Assembly: GCF_023571765.1 (NCBI RefSeq)
Contig: NZ_JAMJXC010000029.1
Coordinates: forward strand, 1-39,839
Reading direction: 5' to 3'
Source of the DNA: Xanthobacter aminoxidans
Lineage (GTDB): Bacteria > Pseudomonadota > Alphaproteobacteria > Rhizobiales > Xanthobacteraceae
Length of the DNA stretch: 39,839 nt
Made by a program: the position numbers and the translations under genes. Below, piece after piece: positions 32,845 to 39,839 of the stretch; within the stretch, counting starts at the first letter, position 1, and each line of letters starts with the position of its first letter. The notes below the pieces were generated by a model. The model ran no database searches and was not told the DNA's origin. It saw only the letters and a program-made list of their open reading frames with translations.

Positions 32845-33046
32845 GTGCTCCTCCCCTGAAAGCGCCCCAAGGAGCTGCGCAGACATCATACGATGCCGTC
32901 CGGAGGGGGCATCCACCCCATCAGTTCAATCCGTAACGGCCTGCTGGCGAGGCAATTGTTATCGATCGAGGACGCCTTGCTCACGGCGGACCTCGCGGCG
33001 GCGCGGTGGGGTCCGCCACATTGATGGCGACCCCGAAGCTCGCGTT

Positions 33047-33061
33047 TGTCCGTGACGGACA
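33047..33061. repeat. perfect palindrome TGTCCG-TGA-CGGACA
   Basis: A 15-bp inverted repeat with 6-bp arms and a 3-base centre, in gene-free DNA. A related CTCCGTGACGGATAC occurs near 33796-33810. No gene start is close, so its role is unknown. Confidence 0.4.
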
Positions 33062-33324
33062 TGGCGTCTGAGATGGCGCGCATGCGGCGCAGCACCAAAC
33101 GTCGTCGCATGGCTGCTTTCAGACCAAGCGTCTAATGTCAATTGAGTAATATTGACCGCGGACGGCAGAGACCCCGCCGGCATCCGCTCCCCCCAGGAGG
33201 ATCGTTGAACTTTGCTCTCGGCCCATCAGGTGCAAACCGAGCGATTCGTCGGCTGATCGCCCCTCGAAAAAGTGGACGGGGGGGGGGGTAGACCGCTCTT
33301 TGAACCGCCCCCTTGATTCCTGGG

Positions 33325-33470
33325 CGCCTTCTTCCCAAAATTTGAGGCAAGGAGGCCCCGAGGATGTCCGCGGCCATGCGTTCGTGCATCGTGTCTGAGC
33401 GAGACGGGCATATTTATATAATAATATCAATTACATATGTGTTCGCAGCTTCATCCTGACTGGCGCGCCA
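33325..33470. repeat. long direct repeat, copy B
   Basis: The same block order as copy A at 2362-2540, in the same orientation, lacking about 35 bases after ATGCGTT. The AT-rich core at 33408-33435 is the most strongly conserved part. The copies bracket about 31 kb that includes both catabolic clusters and most IS elements of the window. The sequence diverges right after GGCGCGCCA at 33470. Confidence 0.75.
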
Positions 33471-34041
33471 TTGCAACTAATAGTTGCTTTGATATTTCCG
33501 TGGCAGGCGTCCGTTTTTGTCCCCGTGCTGGAAGCTGATTGGCACGCTTTGGCAGGGGCGTGGCGCGGATCGTACCTGCATCCGAATCCCGTCTGCTCCA
33601 AAATTCAATGGTCTATGAGATGCTCGGCTTGGCAATCCGTGCTGCCAGGGCCTCTGGTTTGTCATGAGGTCGGTAGACGCCGATGTCATCTCTCCGCGGC
33701 GATCGGGTCTTCTTTTAAAAGCAATAGGGTAGCCTCCGTTTGTCATCATGCGGCCCAGCCCTCACTTCTCGCTGCTTGGTCGCCGATCTGAGCACTCTCC
33801 GTGACGGATACGTCGTGCGAGAGAGGGTGCCATCCTGCCGATCTGAATTATGGGTCACAGCAACCGCCGTCCCTGCTGCCGCTTTTGACGGGACTGCGCT
33901 TCAGGATTTGTCGAGCCCTAGTGATCGGGCCGAAGAGGGTAGCGCTGTTTGCAAGGGTCAAAGGTGACCCGAGGCGGACATCCAGCGGGTCCGTTATGGA
34001 GGCCCCACCTTCCATAGCCTATACGTGCGCCGAGAGGGGTG

Positions 34042-35073
34042 TCAGCCCAGGAAACCCCTAAGCTGGCCGAGCAGTTCGGCCGGCGCTTCCTCCGGAAGGT
34101 AATGGCCGCAGGGCAGGCTGCCGCCGCGCACGTTCCGAGCTTTCTCGCGCCAAGTGGCAAGCACGTCGTAGGTGGAACCCACCACACCCTTGGCGCCCCA
34201 CAGCGCGAGGAGGGGAACGGCAATCCTGGCGTCGGCGTCCGCCGCATCGTGCACAAGGTCGATGCCGGCCGATGCGCGATAGTCCTCGCAGACGGCGTGC
34301 AGCGTCTCGCGCGTGTAGCACCGCCGATACTCGGCAAAGGCGGCGGGATCGATGGCGCCGGACGTCTTGTTTTGCTTGGCGATGTGGGTCTCGACATAGA
34401 AATCGAGATTGTTGCCGATCAGCGTCTCCGGCAGTGGCGCCGGCTGGATGAGGAAGAACCACCACATATAGCGGGTGGCGAAATCCTTCGTCACCTTGGC
34501 GTACATGGTGGCCGTCGGGGCGATGTCGAGCACCGCCGCCTTCGTCACCGCATCGGGATGGTCGAGCAGCAGGCGGTGCAGCACGCGCCCTCCGCGGTCG
34601 TGGCCCACTGCGGCGAAGCGGGCAAAGCCGAGCTGTTGCATCACCTCCACCTGGTCCTTCGCCATCTCGCGCTTGGAATAGGCGATGTGATCCGGTCCTC
34701 CGTCGGGCTTGGAGCTGTCGCCGTAGCCGCGCAGGTCGGTGACGACGACGGTGAAATTCCCCGCGAGTGCCGGCGCCACCTTGTGCCAGCAGACCATCGT
34801 CTGCGGGTGGCCGTGCAGCAGCAGGAGCGGCGGTCCGCTGCCGCCGACCACGGTGTTGATCTCGGCGCCCGAGGTCTTGATGCGCTGCTGGCGGAAGCCG
34901 GGAAGGAGCCTGGCAATGCCGGTGTCGTCCATGGGTCTGGTCTCCGTGGAGAAGGCTGTCCGCGGCAGGAGGCCGGCGCCCACCATGCCGGCAATCGAGG
35001 CGCCGGTGGAGAGGAGATTTCGGCGCGACGGGCCATCCGGCCGCCGTTCAGGCAAGTTGGTGCGTTGGGTCAT
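34042..35073 (-). CDS. Tat-exported alpha/beta hydrolase, haloacetate-dehalogenase-like
   Basis: A 343-residue alpha/beta hydrolase. The N-terminus SRRNLLSTGASIAGMVGAGLL is a twin-arginine signal. The core has LLLLHGHPQTMVCWHKVAP, VVVTDLRGYGDSSKP and the nucleophile elbow VGHDRGGRV (Asp159), with the two arginines that hold the substrate carboxylate in fluoroacetate dehalogenase, and the His in PCGHYLPEEAP. QPAPLPETLIG is another dehalogenase signature. The pocket HW pair (His155/Trp156 in FAcD) is WW here, so fluoride binding may be lost. ATG at 35073 gives better spacing to GGGAG than ATG at 35079. It is the last gene of the leuCD-transporter operon. Periplasmic hydrolysis of a halo- or ester acid is a guess. 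Confidence 0.82.
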   Translation of the reverse strand: MTQRTNLPERRPDGPSRRNLLSTGASIAGMVGAGLLPRTAFSTETRPMDDTGIARLLPGFRQQRIKTSGAEINTVVGGSGPPLLLLHGHPQTMVCWHKVAPALAGNFTVVVTDLRGYGDSSKPDGGPDHIAYSKREMAKDQVEVMQQLGFARFAAVGHDRGGRVLHRLLLDHPDAVTKAAVLDIAPTATMYAKVTKDFATRYMWWFFLIQPAPLPETLIGNNLDFYVETHIAKQNKTSGAIDPAAFAEYRRCYTRETLHAVCEDYRASAGIDLVHDAADADARIAVPLLALWGAKGVVGSTYDVLATWREKARNVRGGSLPCGHYLPEEAPAELLGQLRGFLG

Positions 35074-35107
35074 GGGCATTTGCTCCCTGATTTTTGTGGG
35101 CCGGCGG

Positions 35108-36430
35108 TCAGTAGAAGACCTTCATCAGCAGCGTCGCGACGACGATCATGATGGCCCCGCCCACCCGCGTGGCGATCTGGGCGAAGGCCATCAGTCCCAT
35201 GCGGTTGGAGGCGCCGAGAATGGCCACGTCGCCGGTGCCGCCGAGGCCCGAGTGGCAGGCCGTGACGATGGCCGCCTCCACCGGGAACATGTTGAGCCAG
35301 CGGCCCACGACGAAGCCGGAGGTGATCATCGCCACCACCGAGGCAGCGCAGATGAGGATGTATCCGGGGGTGAATGAGGCCACCAGCTGCTGCCAGGAGA
35401 CCAGCATGGCGCCCATGGCGACGAGAATGGCGAAGGTGAGGTTCGTCGACATGAAGCGGTTGATCTGGTAGGCGCCGCGCTCCATCTCCACCGGAAGCAG
35501 CCGCGACAGCTTGAGCGCGGTGGCCGCGAGGATCATCAGGATCGGCCCGGGAATGCCGGTGTGCGGCGCAAGCACCGTGCCGAGGATGAAGAGCGCGCAG
35601 GACAGGACGATCCCGCAGCCGAGCAGCGGCAGCTCGATGGCGCCGGCGGGCCCCTCCTGCTGCAAGAGGTCATCGTCTCCCGTGCGCACCAGAATGCCGT
35701 TGCCGCTAAGCCCGGGCCGCGCCTCACCCAGCCGCGCCAGAAGGCCGGCGCCGACGATGGCCACCACATTGCCCATGAGCGCCGCCGGCACCATCTGCGC
35801 GACGAGTTCGCCCTGGGCACGGCCGAGCATTTCCGAATAGCCGATGGAGAGCGGCAGCACCCCTTCGGCCAGACCACCGCCGACGATGGGGACGATGATG
35901 AAGAAGAAGGTCTCCCTCGGGCTGTGGCCGAAGGCGAGGCCGACGAGGATGCCCGTCGCGATCGCGGCAAGTGTGCCCACCGTAAGCGGCACGAACATGC
36001 GTATGAAGCCTTGCACCAGCACCTTGTGGGGCATGCCGAGGATGGAGCCGGCGACCAGGCAGGCGATGAAGAAATACTGGAAATTTGCGGTTTTGAAGGT
36101 GGTGGCAATGGCCTTCATTGCCGCCTCGGGCATCAGCCCGTAGCCGACGATGGCCGAGGGCACAAACAGGCACAGGATGGCGGTTCCGCCGATCTGCTTC
36201 AGCACCGGGATCGTCTGGCCGAGTTTGCCGAGCAGGAAGCCGAGCAGCATTAGGACGGAAAGGCCACCGATGACGTCATTGGGCAGGCGCCCGCTCCACA
36301 CCGCGCATGCTGTCACGACGGCGGCGCCCACATAGACCGGCCAAGGTAGTGGGCCGATGGAAAGGCCGCGCCGCATGGGGGGCGCCTCCTCGGGGGGGCG
36401 GATTTCGGCGGCGGCGATGGCGTCGGACAT
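35108..36430 (-). CDS. 2-hydroxycarboxylate transporter (2HCT family)
   Basis: A 440-residue membrane protein with about 11-12 hydrophobic segments. The 2HCT family (CitS, MaeN, MleP) exchanges or symports citrate, malate, lactate and related acids. Family signs are the two GGxG-type re-entrant loops, IIVPIVGGGLAEGVLPLSIGY and VTACHSGLGGTGDVAILGASNRM, and SAIVGYGLMP. ATG at 36430 is followed by a cytoplasmic Pro-rich leader. It lies 81 bp after leuD and 28 bp before the hydrolase gene. It probably imports the acid handled by the dehydratase. Confidence 0.88.
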   Translation of the reverse strand: MSDAIAAAEIRPPEEAPPMRRGLSIGPLPWPVYVGAAVVTACAVWSGRLPNDVIGGLSVLMLLGFLLGKLGQTIPVLKQIGGTAILCLFVPSAIVGYGLMPEAAMKAIATTFKTANFQYFFIACLVAGSILGMPHKVLVQGFIRMFVPLTVGTLAAIATGILVGLAFGHSPRETFFFIIVPIVGGGLAEGVLPLSIGYSEMLGRAQGELVAQMVPAALMGNVVAIVGAGLLARLGEARPGLSGNGILVRTGDDDLLQQEGPAGAIELPLLGCGIVLSCALFILGTVLAPHTGIPGPILMILAATALKLSRLLPVEMERGAYQINRFMSTNLTFAILVAMGAMLVSWQQLVASFTPGYILICAASVVAMITSGFVVGRWLNMFPVEAAIVTACHSGLGGTGDVAILGASNRMGLMAFAQIATRVGGAIMIVVATLLMKVFY

Positions 36431-36511
36431 GGTTCCCTCCTGGGATGGGCGTGTTTTCTCGTTCGGGCCACGCGGGTGGCCCGTTGGGCGGTCGGCGACG
36501 GATGGGACGGC

Positions 36512-37123
36512 TCAGGCGAGCCAGGGGTTCTCGGCGCGATGGCGGGCCTCGAACGCGCGTATGGAGTCGGCCTCCGCCAGCGTCGTTCCCACCGCATCGA
36601 GGCCGCGCAGAAGCGGCTCCTTGCGCAGCGGCTCGATCTCGAACAGGATCTCCTCGCCGGTTGCCACGATGGTCACGCGTTCGGCGGGCAGATCGATGCG
36701 CAGGCGGCTGGTCTCCGGCCGCGCCACCACCACGGCAATGCGCGCCACCACGGCCGGATCGAGGCTGATGGTGAGCAGGCCGTTGTTGCGGCAATTGTCA
36801 TCGAAGATACCGGCAAACGAGGTGCCGATGAGCGCGCGGATGCCGAGCTGCGCAAGGCCCCAGACCGCATGTTCACGGCTGGAGCCGCAGCCGAAATTGG
36901 GGCCGACCACAAGAAAGCGCGCCCCCTCGTAACCCGGCCGGTTGAGGATGAACTCGGGTTCCGGCGCGCCGTCCGCCCTGAAGCGCAGCAGGTTGAACAC
37001 GCCCCGGTCGAGCCCGGCGCGGTCGATCCCCTTCAGGAACGTCTTCGGCATGATGACGTCCGTGTCCACATTGGGCAGAAGGAAGGGCGCGGCGGCGCCT
37101 TCCACGGTCACGAAAGGGAGCAT
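36512..37123 (-). CDS. leuD: LeuD-type small subunit of a 3-isopropylmalate dehydratase-like enzyme
   Basis: A 203-residue swivel-domain subunit. The start is LPFVTVEGAAAPFLLPNVDTDVIMPKTFLKG. The substrate-loop segment is FLVVGPNFGCGSSREHAVWGLAQLGIRALIGTSFAGIFDDN, abridged here to the family hallmark GCGSSREHA. The ATG at 37123 overlaps the leuC stop by 16 bp. The presence of a 2HCT transporter and absence of leuB suggest a catabolic paralogue acting on another hydroxy acid, such as citramalate or a methylmalate, in place of leucine synthesis (inference). Confidence 0.9.
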   Translation of the reverse strand: MLPFVTVEGAAAPFLLPNVDTDVIMPKTFLKGIDRAGLDRGVFNLLRFRADGAPEPEFILNRPGYEGARFLVVGPNFGCGSSREHAVWGLAQLGIRALIGTSFAGIFDDNCRNNGLLTISLDPAVVARIAVVVARPETSRLRIDLPAERVTIVATGEEILFEIEPLRKEPLLRGLDAVGTTLAEADSIRAFEARHRAENPWLA

Positions 37124-38562
37124 GGCTCGGGCTTTCTGGCGGGTGCCGCGAGGCGGCGGACGTCGGTGATGCGGCCGGTGACTGCGGCCGCCGCCACCAT
37201 GGCGGGGCTCATGAGATGGGTGCGCGCGCCCGCGCCCTGGCGACCTTCGAAATTGCGGTTGGTGGAGGAGGCGCAGCGGTCACCGGGGGCCAGAACGTCG
37301 TCGTTCATGGCGAGGCACATGGAGCAGCCGGACTGCCGCCATTCGAAGCCCGCCTGCCGGAAGATTTCGGCCACGCCCTCCGCCTCCGCCTGCACCCGCA
37401 CGGCGGTGGAGCCCGGCACGACGATAGCGCGCACGCCCGGCGCCACCGTGCGGCCGGTGAGCACCCGCGCGGCGTCGCGCAGGTCCTCGATGCGGGCATT
37501 GGTGCACGAGCCGATGAAGGCGTGGCTGATGGGAATGGCATCGAGCGGCGTACCCGGCCGAAGGTCCATGTAGGCCAGCGCCCGCTCGGCCGCCCGTCGC
37601 CGCGCGGGATCGCCCTCGGCCTCGGCCTCGGGCGCCGGGACACGCCCGGCCACCGGCGCCGCCTGGTCCGGGCTCGTGCCCCAGGTGACCATGGGCGCGA
37701 CCTCCGCCACATCGAGGGTGAAGCTCCTGTCGAAGCGCGCGCCGGGGTCGGAGGCAAGGCCGGCCCACGCGGCCAGCGCCCGCTGCCACAGCGCCCCGCG
37801 GGGCGCGCGGGGGCGCCCATCCATGTAGCGGAACACCTTGTCGTCGGGCGCCATGACCGCGCCCCGCGCGCCGGCCTCAACGATCATGTTGGCGAGCGTC
37901 ATGCGCTCCTCCACCGAGAGCGCGACAAGCGCCGGTCCGTCGAATTCCACCGCATGGCCCACCGCTCCGTCGGCGCCGATGCGGCGGATCAACTCCATCA
38001 CCATGTCCTTGGCGGTGACGCCGAGACCTGCCGCGCCATGAAGGGTGATGCGCATGGTCTTCAGGCGGCGGTAGACCAGGGTCTGCGTCGCCAGATAGTG
38101 CTCGATGTCCGAGGTGCCGATGCCGAAGCCGAGCGCGCCCAGCGCGGCATAGGAGGTGGTGTGGCTGTCGCCGGCCGCCACCACCATGCCCGGCAGCACC
38201 AGCCCCTGCTCGGGTGCCACCACGTGCTCGATGCCCTGGCGAGGGTCCAGCACGTCGATCAGCTCGATGCCGAAGTCGCGAGCATTCTGCGCAAAATAGG
38301 CCGCCTGCCGCGCCGCTCCGGCATCGGGCATGTCCGCCGTGCGGCGCGGGGTCGTGGGGTTGACGTGGTCCACCACCATCAGCGCGGCGGCGGGGTTCCA
38401 TACCGTTCGGCCCGCCTCGCGCAAGCCGGTGAATGCCTGGGGGCTGGTGTATTCGTTGAGGATGGTGCGATCCACATAGAGCAGCACCCGCCCCTTGTCG
38501 TCGAGCGCCCGCACAGTGTGGGCGTCCACGATCTTGTCATACAGCGTGCGGGGCCCTGCCAT
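37108..38562 (-). CDS. leuC: LeuC-type large subunit of a 3-isopropylmalate dehydratase-like enzyme
   Basis: A 484-residue aconitase-superfamily subunit. It starts MAGPRTLYDKIVDAHTV and has VDRTILNEYTSPQAF, VDHVNPTT, AAGDSHTTSYAALGALGFGIG, and the 4Fe-4S cysteines in FIGSCTNARIEDL and SGCSMCLAMNDD. The active-site segment STNRNFEGRQG follows. ATG at 38562 has AAGGGAG at good spacing; the longer frame to 38598 adds nothing. It heads the operon leuC-leuD-2HCT-hydrolase and is divergent from lysR. An unusual Pro/Ala/Glu-rich insert (PVAGRVPAPEAEAEGDPARR) lies before the GSCTN motif. Confidence 0.92.
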   Translation of the reverse strand: MAGPRTLYDKIVDAHTVRALDDKGRVLLYVDRTILNEYTSPQAFTGLREAGRTVWNPAAALMVVDHVNPTTPRRTADMPDAGAARQAAYFAQNARDFGIELIDVLDPRQGIEHVVAPEQGLVLPGMVVAAGDSHTTSYAALGALGFGIGTSDIEHYLATQTLVYRRLKTMRITLHGAAGLGVTAKDMVMELIRRIGADGAVGHAVEFDGPALVALSVEERMTLANMIVEAGARGAVMAPDDKVFRYMDGRPRAPRGALWQRALAAWAGLASDPGARFDRSFTLDVAEVAPMVTWGTSPDQAAPVAGRVPAPEAEAEGDPARRRAAERALAYMDLRPGTPLDAIPISHAFIGSCTNARIEDLRDAARVLTGRTVAPGVRAIVVPGSTAVRVQAEAEGVAEIFRQAGFEWRQSGCSMCLAMNDDVLAPGDRCASSTNRNFEGRQGAGARTHLMSPAMVAAAAVTGRITDVRRLAAPARKPEPCSLS

Positions 38563-38638
38563 GCTCGCTCCCTTCGTGACGGTTGCGGCGGGAAGCATGG
38601 CGAAGGAGGCAGGGTCACATCCAATGCCGGCTGGCTAT

Positions 38639-38665
38639 ATCGTTATGCGCCCCGTGCATCACGAT
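38639..38665. promoter_or_regulatory. LysR operator in the leuC-lysR intergenic region
   Basis: ATCGTTATGC-GCCCCGT-GCATCACGAT is an inverted repeat with 9 of 10 arm bases matching and a 7-base spacer, in the 158-bp gap between the divergent starts (38562 and 38721). Its position and symmetry are those of a LysR recognition site. A smaller CGGCG-GTAA-CGCCG hairpin sits at 38677-38690. Confidence 0.6.
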
Positions 38666-38720
38666 CAGGGATATGACGGCGGTAACGCCGCGATGATAGC
38701 AGGAACCGGAGGTAGCCCCC

Positions 38721-39644
38721 ATGGAGATCTCGTGGCTGGAGGACTTCCTCGCCGTGTCGGGGTCCGGCAGCTTCTCCCGCGCCGCGGAGGAGCGGCACAT
38801 CACCCAGCCGGCGCTGAGCCGGCGGATCCGCGCGCTGGAAGAATGGGTGGGTACGCCGCTGTTCTTCCGCACCACCCACAAGGTGGAACTGACGCCGGCC
38901 GGGGACAGCTTCCGGCAGTCGGCGGAAGATGTCTTGCGGCGCCTCGCGGTCGGCCGCTCCATCGCCCGTGAGCAGGCGAGCGGGAGCATCGAGCAGTTGC
39001 AATTCGCCGCCACCAATGCGCTGGCGCTGACCTTCTTTCCCGGCTGGCTGCGCACCGTCGAGCACCGGCTGCCATTCGTCGCCAACATCCATCTCGTGGC
39101 CAATCACATGGTGGCCTGCGAGCGCCTGATGCTGCAGGGGCAGGCGCAGTTCCTGCTCGCCCACCACCACCCCGCCGCCGATACGCTGCTGACGCCGCGC
39201 CAGTTCCTGTCCCATCCCGTGGGCGTCGATGTGCTCATCCCCGTCTCGGCCCCGACCGGAGAAGGCAGCGACCCATCCTTCGCATTGCCGGGCTCACAGG
39301 AGCACGCCTTGCCCTATCTCTCCTACCGGCCGGAATCCGGCATGGGTCGCATCATCGCAGCGGTGCACGATGGTGCGCCGGAAAAGGCTTTCCTCCGGCC
39401 CTGTTTCGAGTCTCATGTGGCCAAGCTGCTGGTAACCATGGCGGTGGAGGGGCGAGGGCTCGCTTTTCTCCCGAAGAGCCTCATCGGCGAGGAACTGGCG
39501 CAGGGCACGCTGGTCCGCGCCGGCGACACCACATGGGACATCACCATAGAGATCCAGCTCTTCCGACCGCGCACGCGTCTTTCGAGCACCGCCGAGGCCT
39601 TCTGGACCGCCGTTGCCGGTGGCGGGACTTCGGAAGGCCGATAG
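38721..39644 (+). CDS. LysR-family transcriptional regulator
   Basis: A 307-residue LTTR. The winged HTH is at about 1-60: ISWLEDFLAVSGSGSFSRAAE, HITQPALSRRIRALEEWVG and LFFRTTHKVELTPAG (each within the family pattern). A periplasmic-binding-like effector domain follows (QLQFAATNALALTFFPGWL to SYRPESGMGRII). ATG at 38721 is preceded by AGGTAG. It is divergent from leuC, so it probably activates the leuCD-2HCT-hydrolase operon in response to the acid or a metabolite (inference). Confidence 0.92.
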   Translation: MEISWLEDFLAVSGSGSFSRAAEERHITQPALSRRIRALEEWVGTPLFFRTTHKVELTPAGDSFRQSAEDVLRRLAVGRSIAREQASGSIEQLQFAATNALALTFFPGWLRTVEHRLPFVANIHLVANHMVACERLMLQGQAQFLLAHHHPAADTLLTPRQFLSHPVGVDVLIPVSAPTGEGSDPSFALPGSQEHALPYLSYRPESGMGRIIAAVHDGAPEKAFLRPCFESHVAKLLVTMAVEGRGLAFLPKSLIGEELAQGTLVRAGDTTWDITIEIQLFRPRTRLSSTAEAFWTAVAGGGTSEGR

Positions 39645-39712
39645 CGGCCCTGCGAGTCGCCGCCGACCGCACGCTATCGACCGGTCGCGCACTTGCGAGC
39701 GGAGCGTTCACT

Positions 39713-39839
39713 GTGATCGTCCCCCGTTTTGGTGGACACCCATGCTAGCTTTGGCGAGCTTCACAGGAGTGTTCGATGGGCGCACGGCGTCGGGTGTTTC
39801 CAGAGGCGTTCAAGCGGGAGGCGGTTGAACGGGTCACGG
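39713..39839 (+). mobile_element. IS3-family element, left end (continues beyond window)
   Basis: A putative left inverted repeat begins TGATCGTCCCCCGTTTTGGT at 39713, with the TG start normal for IS3 elements, and leads into an orfA start at 39776. Only 127 bp are visible. It lies 68 bp after the lysR stop. Confidence 0.6.
39776..39839 (+). CDS. IS3-family transposase OrfA, N-terminal part (cut by window edge)
   Basis: From ATG at 39776 the frame reads GARRRVFPEAFKREAVERVT up to the edge. This matches the start of HTH_Tnp_1 (IS911/IS2-type OrfA: RRxFspEFKreAVelv). CAGGAGTG about 10 bp upstream is the ribosome-binding site. The subgroup cannot be told from 21 codons. Confidence 0.75.
   Translation, partial: MGARRRVFPEAFKREAVERVT

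Larger units (their letters stand above)
31543..32916 (-). mobile_element. IS110-family, IS1111-group element
   Basis: Subterminal inverted repeats GTGGATGCCCCC (31543-31554, and in reverse at 32905-32916) flank a DEDD transposase gene. Elements of this group lack ordinary terminal repeats, make no obvious target duplication and insert site-specifically with an RNA guide. The true ends lie a few bases outside the repeats. The long non-coding part is on the 3' side of the transposase gene, as in the IS1111 group. The element looks intact. Confidence 0.82.
32926..34041. other. 1.1-kb non-coding region with repeat copy B
   Basis: No ORF here has a recognisable family or convincing codon use on either strand. 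The stretch contains a perfect palindrome at 33047-33061, an 11-G run at 33278-33288, the direct-repeat copy at 33325-33470, and a less GC-rich part from about 33470 to 33900. It separates the IS1111 element from the hydroxy-acid operon and looks like scar DNA at the edge of an inserted block. Confidence 0.55.

Noticed and set aside
33471-34061. plus-strand ORFs of 75-106 codons
   Set aside because: No family resemblance, poor codon use, overlapping in several frames; treated as non-coding scar.
37216-38676. 486-codon plus-strand frame opposite leuC
   Set aside because: Shadow of leuC; the Arg/Gly/His-rich translation has no family features.

Overview
This is a GC-rich, IS-littered accessory region from a proteobacterium. 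An alphaproteobacterium of the Hyphomicrobiales type is the most likely host, judging by base composition, the Tat-exported amide/urea binding protein, the gene complements and the IS families; this taxonomic call is inference. I saw no rRNA, tRNA or CRISPR. Coding density is high within five gene blocks, and the blocks are separated by mobile-element debris.

Layout: 1-166 holds the start of a ParD-like antitoxin (cut by the window edge). 595-2289 is an ISL3-family element with a frameshifted transposase. 2290-3209 is scar DNA: a dehydrogenase tail, copy A of a ~150-180 bp repeat, and an IS66 remnant. 3231-8341 (minus strand) is a tight five-gene acyl-CoA catabolic operon: MFS importer, PaaG-like isomerase, TetR, enoyl-CoA hydratase-like protein, acyl-CoA ligase. 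8685-9926 is an IS3-family (IS407-type) element lying next to the end of a large minus-strand cluster.

The centrepiece is 9937-29414. Reading the minus strand from 25290 down to 9937: a urea/short-chain-amide ABC importer (urtABCDE), both subunits of an N,N-dimethylformamidase-like amidohydrolase, a Rieske-oxygenase homologue that has lost cluster and iron ligands, a Sel1-repeat protein, a small unknown protein, and a complete urease set (ureE, ureF, a ureA-ureB fusion, ureC, ureG, ureD). Divergently, 25845-29414 encodes a NarL-type response regulator, a soluble hybrid histidine kinase, and a periplasmic-binding-protein homologue without a signal peptide. These three probably form a cytoplasmic ligand-sensing system for the amide/urea cluster. 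The intergenic DNA carries several perfect palindromes and a recurring CTAGAYGTTTCGT-like motif. My working model is import of an amide or substituted urea, hydrolysis by the DMFase-like enzyme, and release of nitrogen through urease; the real substrate is unknown.

29480-30310 is an IS427-type IS5 element with a CTAG target duplication. 30403-30976 is a ParDE toxin-antitoxin pair with a perfect operator palindrome. 31097-32916 holds a gene fragment, an inverted IS1111 remnant, and a complete IS1111-type element with a likely guide-RNA region. 32926-34041 is non-coding and contains repeat copy B, in the same orientation as copy A, so the two copies bracket ~31 kb. 34042-38562 (minus) is a second catabolic operon: LeuC/LeuD-type dehydratase, 2-hydroxycarboxylate transporter, Tat-exported haloacetate-dehalogenase-like hydrolase. 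A divergent LysR gene (38721-39644) controls it through a clear inverted repeat. The window ends inside another IS3-family element.
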